NCBI GenBank assembly: GCA_034430175.1
Contig: DAOUFI010000015.1
Location: forward strand, 65,475-129,474
DNA: 64,000 nucleotides
Direction: 5' to 3'
Origin: UBA6107 sp034430175
Lineage (GTDB): Bacteria; Chloroflexota; Anaerolineae; Anaerolineales; Anaerolineaceae
The position numbers were made by a program, and so were the translations under genes. Positions 50,128-58,762 of this stretch are shown piece after piece. The stretch's first letter is position 1. Every line of letters starts with the position of its first letter. Below the pieces are notes generated by a model. The model saw only the letters and a program-made list of their open reading frames with translations. It had not been told where the DNA came from and did no database searches.

Positions 50128-52287
50128 ATGCCAAAGATTATCCGTGAATATCCCAACTCTTTCAACCTCCCCAAACGTGTTGAAGGGTTAAGTAGACTGG
50201 CACACAACATCTGGTGGGCTTGGAATCCCGAGGGGCAACGGCTGTTCCAGTTCATCGATCCACTATTATGGGAAAGCCTGAATCGGAATCCAGTTTGTTT
50301 CTTGAGGCAAATGGACCGTACCCGTTTGAACGCCGCGTTGAACAACCCCGAATATCTCAAACAATACGATAAAACGATTGCTGCGTTTGACCAATATGTA
50401 GCCGCGGAGAACACCTGGTTTAAGAATACGTATCCAAAATTAACCGACAAACAGATCGCTTATTTTTCATTTGAATTTGGCCTACACGAATCGATGCCAT
50501 TTTATGCGGGAGGGTTAGGAATTCTCTCTGGCGATCACCTCAAAGAAGCTTCTGACCTTGGTCTCCCACTGACGGCTGTTGGATTCATCTATTCTCAGGG
50601 TTATTTCGTCCAGCGTATCTCTGAGGATGGCTGGCAGGAAACCCGCACCCGCATCACCGATTTTGCTGAAATGCCTATCGTTGCCCTGCTTGACGAGAAG
50701 CGCAACCCATTGATGGTCTCCGTGGATCTGGCCGACCATAAGGTTTTCGCGCGGATCTGGGAACTGGAAGTGGGGCGTATCCACCTCTACTTGCTGGATA
50801 CCGATATTGAACAAAACTCGCCGGTCGACCGTCAATTGACGGCACGTCTTTATAGCAGCGATCCCGAAGTACGCATCTCTCAGGAGATCCTGCTCGGCAT
50901 GGGCGGTGTGCAGGCGCTGCGTTTGCTCGGATTGAACCCCGATGTATGGCACATGAACGAAGGACATTCCGCCTTCCTTTCCGTGGAACGCATTCGCGAG
51001 TTTAAAGCCGCTGGGATGACCCTCGAACAGGCCATGGACAAGGTCAAAACCGGAGACATCTTCACCACCCACACACCCGTCCCGGCCGGTAATGACATGT
51101 TCCCACTCTGGCTCATCGACAAATACTTCTCGCAAATTTGGGAAGAACTCGGCATGACCCGCGATCAGTTTATCGATCTCGGTCGTCAGGCTCAGCCCTG
51201 GGGAGAAACCTTCGTGATGCCGGTGCTTGCGATCCGCCTATCTGAACGCGCCAATGCCGTTTCAGAGCTGCATAGCCACGTCTCTCGCGGTATGTGGAAC
51301 TTTATCTGGCCAGACCGCAAAGAAGACGCCGTACCCATTGGCTATGTAACTAATGGCGTACATACCCGCACCTGGCTGGCCCGTCAAATGGGATTGCTTT
51401 TCGACCAGTACCTGGGTAGCGACTGGACCGACCACATCGACGATTGTGAATTTTGGGAGAACATCACCAATATTCCCGATGCCGAGCTCTGGAGAGTCCA
51501 ACGACATTTGAAGAATAAACTGGTTAACTTCGCTAACGAACGCACTCGCCAGAACTGGCAGAACAGCCTCATCACTCCCAGTCAGGCGATTGCTGGTGGA
51601 GTGTTTCTTGAACCCTACTCGCTGACCATCGGTTTCGCGCGGCGTTTCGCCACTTATAAGCGCGCTAATCTCATTTTCCGTGATTTTGATCGCCTGATGC
51701 GTATCATCACCAACCCGTACCGGCCTGTGCAGATTGTGTTCGCCGGAAAGGCACACCCCGCCGATGAACCCGGCAAGATGCTCATCCAGCAGGTTTACCG
51801 TGCCGTCAAAGACAGTCGCAGCGGTGGACGATTGATCTTCCTGGAAGATTATGACATGAATATCGCGCGGTATCTTGTGCAGGGTGTGGACGTCTGGTTG
51901 AACAATCCCCGCCGCCCCAATGAAGCCTCGGGTACCTCGGGGATGAAAGCCGCCCTCAATGGCGCGCTGAACTTCTCTGTACTCGATGGTTGGTGGCGCG
52001 AAGGTTATAACGGTAAGAACGGTTGGTCGATCGGCACCGAAAAAGACTATACAGATCAAAACCAGCAAGACAATGACGACGCCCAAAGCATCTACGAAAC
52101 ACTCGAGAAAGAGATCGTTCCGTTGTATTATGAGAGAAACATCGATAAAATTCCTGTGGGCTGGTTGAAAATGGTCAAAGAATCGTTACGCACCCTCATT
52201 CCTGAGTTCAGTCTGCGGCGCATGTTAAAAGAATATACAAACGATTATTATTTGCCAGCTATCCGCGAAGAAAGAATCACCAAATAG
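50128..52287 (+). CDS. glgP: Alpha-glucan phosphorylase (short, DUF3417-containing type)
   Basis: 719 residues. It releases glucose-1-phosphate from glycogen or maltodextrin using PLP. The N-terminal segment FNLPKRVEGLSRLAHNIWWAWNP (about 12-35) and the next 70 residues are the DUF3417 domain of this short phosphorylase type. Then come YFSFEFGLHESMPFYAGGLGILSGDHLKEASDLGLP, HMNEGHSAFLSVERIREF, and the PLP lysine K607 in GTSGMKAALNGALN. Plant- or E. coli-type phosphorylases are about 800 or more residues, so this is the bacterial/archaeal short form. GH1 precedes it. Confidence 0.92.
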   Translation: MPKIIREYPNSFNLPKRVEGLSRLAHNIWWAWNPEGQRLFQFIDPLLWESLNRNPVCFLRQMDRTRLNAALNNPEYLKQYDKTIAAFDQYVAAENTWFKNTYPKLTDKQIAYFSFEFGLHESMPFYAGGLGILSGDHLKEASDLGLPLTAVGFIYSQGYFVQRISEDGWQETRTRITDFAEMPIVALLDEKRNPLMVSVDLADHKVFARIWELEVGRIHLYLLDTDIEQNSPVDRQLTARLYSSDPEVRISQEILLGMGGVQALRLLGLNPDVWHMNEGHSAFLSVERIREFKAAGMTLEQAMDKVKTGDIFTTHTPVPAGNDMFPLWLIDKYFSQIWEELGMTRDQFIDLGRQAQPWGETFVMPVLAIRLSERANAVSELHSHVSRGMWNFIWPDRKEDAVPIGYVTNGVHTRTWLARQMGLLFDQYLGSDWTDHIDDCEFWENITNIPDAELWRVQRHLKNKLVNFANERTRQNWQNSLITPSQAIAGGVFLEPYSLTIGFARRFATYKRANLIFRDFDRLMRIITNPYRPVQIVFAGKAHPADEPGKMLIQQVYRAVKDSRSGGRLIFLEDYDMNIARYLVQGVDVWLNNPRRPNEASGTSGMKAALNGALNFSVLDGWWREGYNGKNGWSIGTEKDYTDQNQQDNDDAQSIYETLEKEIVPLYYERNIDKIPVGWLKMVKESLRTLIPEFSLRRMLKEYTNDYYLPAIREERITK

Positions 52288-52305
52288 CCGGCAGGAGAAA
52301 CACAA

Positions 52306-52836
52306 ATGCCTGAATACTTTTTACAACCTCATGCTTATTTAATTGCCTTTGGAATTTTTCTACTGCGTATCTGTGATATGTCGATGGATACGCTGCGCGT
52401 TTTGTTTGTGGTACGCGGCAGGAGATTAATCGTCTGGGTCCTTGGCTTTTTGCAGTCGCTCATTTTTGTCATCGCCATCAGCTCTGTGCTTACCGGTGAG
52501 AGAAACTACCTCAACATCATCGGTTATGCCACGGGTTTTGCCACCGGTAATATCGTTGGAATGATGATCGAAGAACGATTAGCCATCGGTCACGTTCTGG
52601 TGAATATCATCAGTTCAAACCGCGGTGCCTTGCTCGCTGAAAAACTCCGCGCTAGTGGATTCGCGGTGACCGAAATTGCTGGGCGTGGCAAGAACGGCAC
52701 TGTTTTCGAATTACACGCCAGTGTTCTGCGCAAAGATGTTGACCACGTTGAGACCATTGTGCTTGAAGCCGATCCAACGGCTTTCGTGACAGCCGAAGAC
52801 ATCCGTCCGGTGCGGCGGGGGTTCTGGCGCTCATAA
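52306..52836 (+). CDS. UPF0316/DUF5698 membrane protein with DUF2179 domain
   Basis: 176 residues. Three hydrophobic segments (about 12-30, 40-62, 70-90) carry the UPF0316 signature RICDMSMDTLRVLFVVRG and NIVGMMIEERLAIGH. The C-terminal part (about 95-176) is a DUF2179 domain, the same cytoplasmic ligand-binding type found in YitT proteins. Function unknown. GGCAGGAG precedes the ATG, 18 bases after glgP, so it may be in the glgP operon. The gene ends at a strong terminator. Confidence 0.85.
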   Translation: MPEYFLQPHAYLIAFGIFLLRICDMSMDTLRVLFVVRGRRLIVWVLGFLQSLIFVIAISSVLTGERNYLNIIGYATGFATGNIVGMMIEERLAIGHVLVNIISSNRGALLAEKLRASGFAVTEIAGRGKNGTVFELHASVLRKDVDHVETIVLEADPTAFVTAEDIRPVRRGFWRS

Positions 52837-52840
52837 AAGT

Positions 52841-52874
52841 AAAGCTCCTGATGGCCATCATCATCAGGAGCTTT
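52841..52874. terminator. Bidirectional terminator
   Basis: A 13-bp perfect stem (52841-52853 with 52862-52874) and a T run on the plus strand. It lies between the UPF0316 gene and the convergent zinc-finger gene. Confidence 0.9.
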
Positions 52875-52876
52875 TT

Positions 52877-53179
52877 TTATTCCGTTGAAGCCGGACGCTG
52901 GACCTTTGGCTTTATGCGGTCCTTCTTTGCGATCTTTCTTGGGGAAGTAATCGCCTTACCAGCGTTGGGACTAAGCAGCAAAGACAGTCGCGTTAATGCG
53001 TTCTCATCGTATTCGCATCGTCCGCAAATATCACATACCCATGCCGGAAAATCGGGGACAGTGATTAATTCGTTTCCGAGCCAGGTGTAATAAGCCACAT
53101 ACGCGCGATGCATGTGCCCAGCCTGGCATTCGTTGCACAGGATGATCGGATCGATGAGTGAGGTCATTGGTTTTTCCAT
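52877..53179 (-). CDS. YgiT-type zinc-finger protein
   Basis: 100 residues. The N-terminal 60 residues hold two CxxC pairs, CNECQAGHMHRAY and WVCDICGRCEY, in the YgiT/MqsA-type arrangement that binds one zinc. The remainder is basic (KKDRIKPKVQRP). It lacks the HTH part of MqsA, and no MqsR-like toxin is next to it, so this is not a recognisable toxin-antitoxin pair. An ATG at 53167 is an alternative start. Function unknown. Confidence 0.65.
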   Translation of the reverse strand: MEKPMTSLIDPIILCNECQAGHMHRAYVAYYTWLGNELITVPDFPAWVCDICGRCEYDENALTRLSLLLSPNAGKAITSPRKIAKKDRIKPKVQRPASTE

Positions 53180-53255
53180 TTATTACCTTCAAGCCGGATA
53201 TCAGGCTCTTTTATATAAGATTACCATAAAATGAAATTTTGTGATTAAGTTTTGC

Positions 53256-53831
53256 CTAATTCGCTGGATATGGATAGGAAATGATCTTTATGGCATTCAA
53301 GGGCCAATAAACGAACAAAGCTTTTCCAACAACATCCGTCACAGGGACATAACCCCAAATATGAGAATCTGAAGACTCGTTGCGGTTGTCACCCAGCACA
53401 AATATTGCGTCGTTGGGCACGTGCCATTCGCCTTCATACAATGGGGGCTGGGAAATGTAATCCTCCTGAAGGATTTTGCCATTGACAGAAACTTGACCGT
53501 CCTTGATCACCACGGTGTCACCAGGAGTGCCAATGATCCGCTTAATGAAGTCTTCCTCTTCATAATTTGGGTTGTGGAAGATCACCACATCGCCGGTTTT
53601 GTAATCGCCATATTTGTATGCCAATCGATTTACCACCAACACATCCCCTGGCATAAATGTGGTCTCCATTGAAATATTTTCAACCTGCACGCGGGCAAAT
53701 ACAGCATCAATCCCGAAGTACAGAATCAAGGCAAGCAGGATCGTTTCGACAACATCCCACAATTCTCGCCACACAGATAAATAGCCGACCGATTCAGAAG
53801 ATTGTATACCAATCTTATCTTCGTCTTCCAC
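53256..53831 (-). CDS. lepB: Signal peptidase I
   Basis: 191 residues. It cleaves Sec signal peptides outside the membrane. The start is placed at GTG 53831, because AAGGAG stands seven bases before it; an ATG two codons earlier is only one base from that site. One membrane helix (about 27-45) is followed by the catalytic serine S54 in NISMETTFMPGD and lysine K97 in DFIKRIIGTPGD. The box VLGDNRNESSDSHIWGYVP completes the active site. Length is typical of Gram-positive-type SPase I with one N-terminal helix. It lies 40 bases after der on the same strand. Confidence 0.93.
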   Translation of the reverse strand: MEDEDKIGIQSSESVGYLSVWRELWDVVETILLALILYFGIDAVFARVQVENISMETTFMPGDVLVVNRLAYKYGDYKTGDVVIFHNPNYEEEDFIKRIIGTPGDTVVIKDGQVSVNGKILQEDYISQPPLYEGEWHVPNDAIFVLGDNRNESSDSHIWGYVPVTDVVGKALFVYWPLNAIKIISYPYPAN

Positions 53832-53870
53832 CAACATTCTCCTTACCTATAAATCGAATAACCATCTAGT

Positions 53871-55238
53871 TTACTCGTGTCGTGGTTTTAATACAATGCG
53901 CATCGGAGTGCCGGTGAAAGGGTATTCCTTGCGAATCTGGTTCTCTAAAAATCTGATATAAGAAAAATGCGCAAGTTTGGGATTGTTACAATAGATCATG
54001 AACGTCGGTGGATCTGATCTCACCTGGGTACCGTAATACATTTTAAGCGGATTCCCGGTTCGCGATGTTGGCGCATGCAAATCCTGCGCGTTCTGAATAA
54101 TCCGGTTCAAACTGCCTGTATTCACCCTGGCCAGGCGCTCTTCCTGAACCTTAAGTGCGAGCGGCAGCACCTGGTCGACGCGCTGCCCGGTTTTTGCAGA
54201 AATGAACATGATAGGGACATAATCTACAAAATTCAACTCGTTACGAATTTTGGCGGTGTAATCCTGCATCGTGAAGCTGTCCTTCGCGATCGCGTCCCAC
54301 TTATTCACAAGTACCACAACGCTTTTCCATTGTTCGATGATGTACCCGGCGATATGCGCGTCTTGGGCAGAAATCCCTTCCACTGCGTCAATCATCAAAA
54401 GTGCCACATCACAGCGCTCGATCGCGCGCATGGAACGCACCACGCTAAACTTTTCCACTCCGGGATCAATATGACCTCTGCGGCGGATTCCAGCAGTATC
54501 GATCAAAGTGACGGCCATACCATCAACATCGATCTTCGTATCAACGGCGTCGCGGGTTGTGCCAGCAATTTCACTGACAATCGATCGTTCAGCACCAGCT
54601 AGGCGGTTGAGCAAACTTGACTTGCCTACGTTAGGCTTACCAAGGATGGCAATCTTGATTGATTCTTCCTCAGGTTCCTCCAGTTGCGGCGGGAACATCG
54701 CCACCAGCGCATCCAGCAGGTCACCCGTACCCGTTCCATGGACCGCAGAGATGGCATACGGTTCGCCAATGCCCAATTCGTAAAACTCATTGATAAGCGC
54801 TCGTTGTTTGGCACTGTCAGCTTTGTTGGCAACGAGAATGATGGGAGGGTGTGCCACCCCATCCACCATCTTCTGATTCTTGCGTAAGATTGAAGCGATT
54901 TCCTGATCTGCCGGCGTGACGCCGCTTATCGTATCCACGATAAAGAGGACAATATCCGCCTCATCCACCGCGGCCAGAGCCTGGCTGCGAATCTCAGATA
55001 TAAAATCGGCAGACCCCACCGAAAGTGGGCTCTTGCGGCTGTTGGCAGTTGGGTCGATTCCACCGGTATCGATCACATCAAATTCGTGACCAGTCCATTC
55101 GCCCATGCCAAATATACGATCACGAGTCGTTCCAGGAGTATCGTCTACGATCGCGACCATTTCTCCGCACAGGCGGTTAAACAAAGTGCTTTTACCGACA
55201 TTTGGCCGGCCAACTAACGCGACTACAGGTCTGGTCAT
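53871..55238 (-). CDS. der: Ribosome-associated GTPase Der (EngA)
   Basis: 455 residues, the usual length. Two GTPase domains in tandem with a KH-like C-terminal domain: first P-loop GRPNVGKST near residue 10, second GKPNVGKSS near 190, DTPGTTRD and DTAGIRRRG switch regions, and NKAD and NKWD base-binding motifs. The C-terminal TRTGNPLKMYYGTQVRSDPPTFMIYCNNPKLAHFSYIRFLENQIRKEY is the KH-like end. Der takes part in 50S assembly. It lies upstream of lepB on the minus strand. Confidence 0.96.
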   Translation of the reverse strand: MTRPVVALVGRPNVGKSTLFNRLCGEMVAIVDDTPGTTRDRIFGMGEWTGHEFDVIDTGGIDPTANSRKSPLSVGSADFISEIRSQALAAVDEADIVLFIVDTISGVTPADQEIASILRKNQKMVDGVAHPPIILVANKADSAKQRALINEFYELGIGEPYAISAVHGTGTGDLLDALVAMFPPQLEEPEEESIKIAILGKPNVGKSSLLNRLAGAERSIVSEIAGTTRDAVDTKIDVDGMAVTLIDTAGIRRRGHIDPGVEKFSVVRSMRAIERCDVALLMIDAVEGISAQDAHIAGYIIEQWKSVVVLVNKWDAIAKDSFTMQDYTAKIRNELNFVDYVPIMFISAKTGQRVDQVLPLALKVQEERLARVNTGSLNRIIQNAQDLHAPTSRTGNPLKMYYGTQVRSDPPTFMIYCNNPKLAHFSYIRFLENQIRKEYPFTGTPMRIVLKPRHE

Positions 55239-55279
55239 GATAATTTCCTTCTCGCAGACAATTTTACCCTAAATAAATT

Positions 55280-55300
55280 GCAGCCGGGGATTCCGGCTGC
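55280..55300 (-). terminator. Hairpin terminator after cdaR
   Basis: An 8-bp stem (55280-55287 with 55293-55300) and a five-base loop, ten bases after the YbbR-protein gene end, followed on the minus strand by an A+T-rich stretch. Confidence 0.65.
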
Positions 55301-55309
55301 TTCGATCTG

Positions 55310-56557
55310 TTACGGCGTGGGAGTTGGAGTAGGACCAGTGATGATCACCTGGAAAGTGGAAGGCAAGATATTCTCTATGCGCAGATCAGGATAATTCAGG
55401 GTAATTACCTTAGGTTCAAAGGTGTATGTCCCCGGTGCAAAGCCACTCAGATCTACCTGTACCCTCAAATCGTTTGCGATAACGGAATTCAATGAGACCA
55501 TTGGGCCCGCGACGATTATATCTACCGTGGATGGAGAGAATTCAGCAGAATATCCTTCTTCCAGACCCAAAGCCACGATTGGAACATCGGTAAACTGAAC
55601 GCTATTTTCCACTGTGGTGATCGATACCTGCACATTGACAGTTGGATCGCCCACTACAGTCACTCCATCTGGAAGTCTTAATTTTACGTTTTGATTGATA
55701 TCGTCTTTCAACCCAGTCAGAATGATTGGATCGGTCTCGATATATCCTGGAAGTGAATCAATAAGAGCGGTATTCGTTGAGTAAACAGTAACAGTGGGTG
55801 GGTCAACCTGAATTGAGGCCAATTTATATCCCATGGCCACCTGTCCCTCGGTAACCACTTTTACCACAACATTTTTGAACCCACCTAGTTGAGTGATAGA
55901 TTCCTTTACCTGAACCTTCGCGGGAGAAATGGTAACATTTTTAATTTCAACGCCATATTGATCGTAAGCTTTCAATGTTACTGATTGTGAAAAGTCAGCG
56001 GTTTTTCCATCTACGTTGATCTGAGCTCTGACCTCAGCCACCTGTGAGACGAGTGAAGTTGCCCCGCTGACAGTTGCCACAGTTTGATCGAGATCAGGGA
56101 TACCTAATAGATATCCAATTGCCACATTCCCGACAGTAATCGCTCTAACATCAAATTGACTGCTGGCCAATTTCTCGAGCTGAATATCAACGGATCGTGG
56201 ATTATAGAGCACAACTTCAACTGGCTTAACCCCTATGTTGATCTGGATCGGCACAGTATGAGCTCCCTCACCCATCCCGGTAAGATCAATAATCGCCCTT
56301 ACTGGAGCTTTTTGGTTTATCAAAGTTGACCAAACTGAGTTCGGGGCGCGCAGGGTAAGCGAAACCGAATCGGGAAGACTTCCCAAGATCACCAAATCAG
56401 TTGACTGCCCAACAATTTCGACAGGAATCGCTGAAGGATATGCCTTTTCAACAGATGGATCAGATCCGGTAACCGCGATGATCCAAACTACCAGGGCTAA
56501 AATAAAAGCTGTAAAAAAGGTGGGAAGAAAACTACCAATAACACGCAGTGTTCGCAT
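55310..56557 (-). CDS. cdaR: YbbR-domain regulator of diadenylate cyclase (CdaR-like)
   Basis: 415 residues. A short N-terminal tail and one membrane helix (about 12-30, TFFTAFILALVVWIIAVTG) are followed by four YbbR-like beta-domains (about 40-125, 130-215, 220-305, 310-405), each with V-x-V-x-[GS]-x-[PT] and a final V-x-[IV]-x-[IL]. The end is GPTPTPTP. CdaR proteins control the membrane diadenylate cyclase CdaA. The gene follows cdaA by three bases, which supports that role. Confidence 0.87.
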   Translation of the reverse strand: MRTLRVIGSFLPTFFTAFILALVVWIIAVTGSDPSVEKAYPSAIPVEIVGQSTDLVILGSLPDSVSLTLRAPNSVWSTLINQKAPVRAIIDLTGMGEGAHTVPIQINIGVKPVEVVLYNPRSVDIQLEKLASSQFDVRAITVGNVAIGYLLGIPDLDQTVATVSGATSLVSQVAEVRAQINVDGKTADFSQSVTLKAYDQYGVEIKNVTISPAKVQVKESITQLGGFKNVVVKVVTEGQVAMGYKLASIQVDPPTVTVYSTNTALIDSLPGYIETDPIILTGLKDDINQNVKLRLPDGVTVVGDPTVNVQVSITTVENSVQFTDVPIVALGLEEGYSAEFSPSTVDIIVAGPMVSLNSVIANDLRVQVDLSGFAPGTYTFEPKVITLNYPDLRIENILPSTFQVIITGPTPTPTP

Positions 56558-56560
56558 GGC

Positions 56561-57442
56561 CTAGTCTTCCTCCTTTTTTTTCGAGAATAGATTTCTGAAG
56601 AATTCCAATGGCTCAAATCCTGAGCTTCTTGATTCATTTGGTTCGTAGAAAGCCAACAGAATATTTTCAAGACGTTCGCTGTCCAGACGGCGGATCATTC
56701 GTCCGTTATGCGCGATTGAGATGGATCCAGTCTGTTCTGAAACCACCACGGTAATGGCATCGGTGGCTTCCGAAGTACCGAGAGCTGCCCGGTGGCGCAA
56801 TCCCATCTGTCTCTCCGGTGATTTGGTTAAAATACCACTTGCGGAGAGGGGCATAACACACGATCCTGCCACAATCAAGTTGTTAGCGATGATTACAGCG
56901 CCATCGTGCAGTGGTGTATTTGGATAGAAGATCTGCAGCAATAATTCAGCAGATACCGCAGCGTCCAGTCGGACTCCGGTATTTACGTACTCTTCAAGGC
57001 TCTGCCGCCGCTGCATCACAATAAGCGCGCCATGCTGGCGGCCGCTCAGCCTGGCGGCCGCTGTCACCACGGCCCGCACAGTCTGTTGTATGGCAGCATC
57101 CCGAATTACAGATTGCCTCGAAAATAACTGCGATGGCGCAGCCCTACCCAGCCTTTCTAATCCACGCCGGATCTCCGGCGCGAATATGACTGGGATAGCA
57201 AAGAGCAACGCCGGAACCACATTCTCAACCAGCCAGGTAAACGCTGGTAAATTGATTACCCTTGTGAGGATGGTAAGCAGGATGATGAAAACAATCGCTC
57301 CCCGAAGCAATACCATTGCCTGGGTATCTTTTAAAAGAAGAAGCACAATAAAAAACACAAAGGTGACCAGAAACAGATCGAGGACACTTAACCAGGTCAG
57401 TCTTTGAAAAAAGTAAACGATTTGGTTCAATATATTTGTCAA
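56561..57442 (-). CDS. cdaA: Diadenylate cyclase CdaA
   Basis: 293 residues. Three membrane helices (about 17-35, 38-60, 68-85) precede the DAC domain (about 95-255). The catalytic motifs DGA (180-182, in TPLHDGAVIIANN) and RHR (216-218, in GLRHRAALGTSEATDA) are intact, so the protein should make cyclic di-AMP from two ATP. C-di-AMP controls potassium and osmolyte uptake and wall homeostasis. The neighbour downstream is cdaR; coaE lies 26 bases upstream on the same strand. Confidence 0.94.
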   Translation of the reverse strand: MTNILNQIVYFFQRLTWLSVLDLFLVTFVFFIVLLLLKDTQAMVLLRGAIVFIILLTILTRVINLPAFTWLVENVVPALLFAIPVIFAPEIRRGLERLGRAAPSQLFSRQSVIRDAAIQQTVRAVVTAAARLSGRQHGALIVMQRRQSLEEYVNTGVRLDAAVSAELLLQIFYPNTPLHDGAVIIANNLIVAGSCVMPLSASGILTKSPERQMGLRHRAALGTSEATDAITVVVSEQTGSISIAHNGRMIRRLDSERLENILLAFYEPNESRSSGFEPLEFFRNLFSKKKEED

Positions 57443-57468
57443 TTCTCTCTCATTGACTATTCATACAT

Positions 57469-58611
57469 CTAAATTGGCCGCAGTACCCGATCCATACGGA
57501 GTTGCTTAAAGAATAACACACATCCATCGCACAAACATTCCTGGGCGGCTTCCTGCCAGGCCAGGATGGATAACTGCTGTGGTGTTCTGGGCTCGTAGCC
57601 AAGACTTTTCCATAGTACATCATGCATGGCCAGAGTTTTGGGTACTACCACCAGTGAGGCCTCGCATTGCAGGGTAGCTGAAGCCCTTTCCATTTCACGG
57701 ATCATCACCGGAATGTATTGAGCCGGTGGTAAATCCGGGTCAAGAGCGATTTCAGTGGTACGAGCTACCAGGTTTTCAACTTGCCATGCCAGGATTCCCA
57801 AATAACGCTCTTCCACTTTAAGGAGGATGTACGCTTTTTCGCCAAAGGCTTCCATTACCTTGTCATGGGTCATAGGCGCAACAGGACGCACAAGCCGATT
57901 GATTGTTTCGATGATGTCGTTTGCCTGCCTGGGGTTGGCCCGCAACACACTGACATCGCCAATTGACAAATGCACCGGTTGTGATATTGCAATTTCAGTA
58001 TTATGCGAAGCCGAAACCTTTTTCTGCCAAAAGTTTACCACCTGCCGCCAGGTATCTTCATAATTGGAGACATTCTTGATGATTACATCAGCGGTGTTCA
58101 GTTGCAACTCCTGTTCAGTCTGGCTGGAAATCCGCTGTCGGGCATCCTTCTCGGTCATACCACGGTTTTGCATCAAACGCGAAAGCTGGATCTCTTCAGG
58201 AGCGTAGACCACCCACAACGAGTCACACATTCCATTCAATTCGGTATTGATGATCTTGATGGCTTCGATGACGATCACATCTTGAGTTGAACGGCTGACG
58301 ATCAAATCAACCGCCTGCATCACCAAAGGATGAACGATCGATTCCAGCCTTTTTAACGCTTCAGGGTCACTGAAAACCAGCCTTCCCAATTTGGCCCGGT
58401 CGATCTGGCCATCAGATGAAAGAATGAACTTGCCGAAAGCCTCCACCACCGGTTGATATCCCGGCGCGCCTTTGGCTATGGCACGATGGCTGAGGGCATC
58501 GGCATCAATACCGTAGGCGCCAAGATGCTCCAGCATGCGCCGAACGACACTTTTACCGGTGCCGATGCTGCCTGTTAAACCAATTACGTATTTACCTGGC
58601 CATTTGCTCAA
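57469..58611 (-). CDS. coaE: Dephospho-CoA kinase fused to a C-terminal GNAT-like domain
   Basis: 380 residues from TTG 58611, preceded by GAGGA at the right distance; an upstream TTG at 58650 has none. The first 200 residues are a normal CoaE: P-loop GSIGTGKS at 14-21, DADALSHRAIAKGAPGY, HPLVMQ and the VVYAPEEIQLSRLMQNRGMTEKDARQRISSQ lid. CoaE makes CoA from dephospho-CoA with ATP. The extra about 170 residues (VLRANPRQANDIIETINRLVRP, then LGILAWQVENLVARTTEIALDPDLPP, then LWKSLGYEP) read as a GNAT-like fold without a clear acetyl-CoA loop. CoaE alone is about 200 residues, so this is a fusion. Confidence 0.85.
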   Translation of the reverse strand: MSKWPGKYVIGLTGSIGTGKSVVRRMLEHLGAYGIDADALSHRAIAKGAPGYQPVVEAFGKFILSSDGQIDRAKLGRLVFSDPEALKRLESIVHPLVMQAVDLIVSRSTQDVIVIEAIKIINTELNGMCDSLWVVYAPEEIQLSRLMQNRGMTEKDARQRISSQTEQELQLNTADVIIKNVSNYEDTWRQVVNFWQKKVSASHNTEIAISQPVHLSIGDVSVLRANPRQANDIIETINRLVRPVAPMTHDKVMEAFGEKAYILLKVEERYLGILAWQVENLVARTTEIALDPDLPPAQYIPVMIREMERASATLQCEASLVVVPKTLAMHDVLWKSLGYEPRTPQQLSILAWQEAAQECLCDGCVLFFKQLRMDRVLRPI

Positions 58612-58762
58612 ATTGATGTCCTCGATGAATGCACATAAACCGACTCCCAATCATTTTAGCGATAGGCGGCTAAGTTGTCAATTTAAATGACAGTGAAGCG
58701 TCTCCCTGGTGAATTAAAAGCAGGAAGTATAATTATGAAAACTTTCTGAAAAGCAGGCCAAT

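Noticed and set aside
50042..50128. Possible upstream ORF in the glgP leader
   Set aside because: An ATG in the leader opens a frame that runs into glgP out of phase, but there is no ribosome site and no conserved peptide pattern.
52877..53179. MqsRA toxin-antitoxin pair
   Set aside because: Only the zinc-finger half resembles MqsA; neither the HTH domain nor a toxin gene is present.
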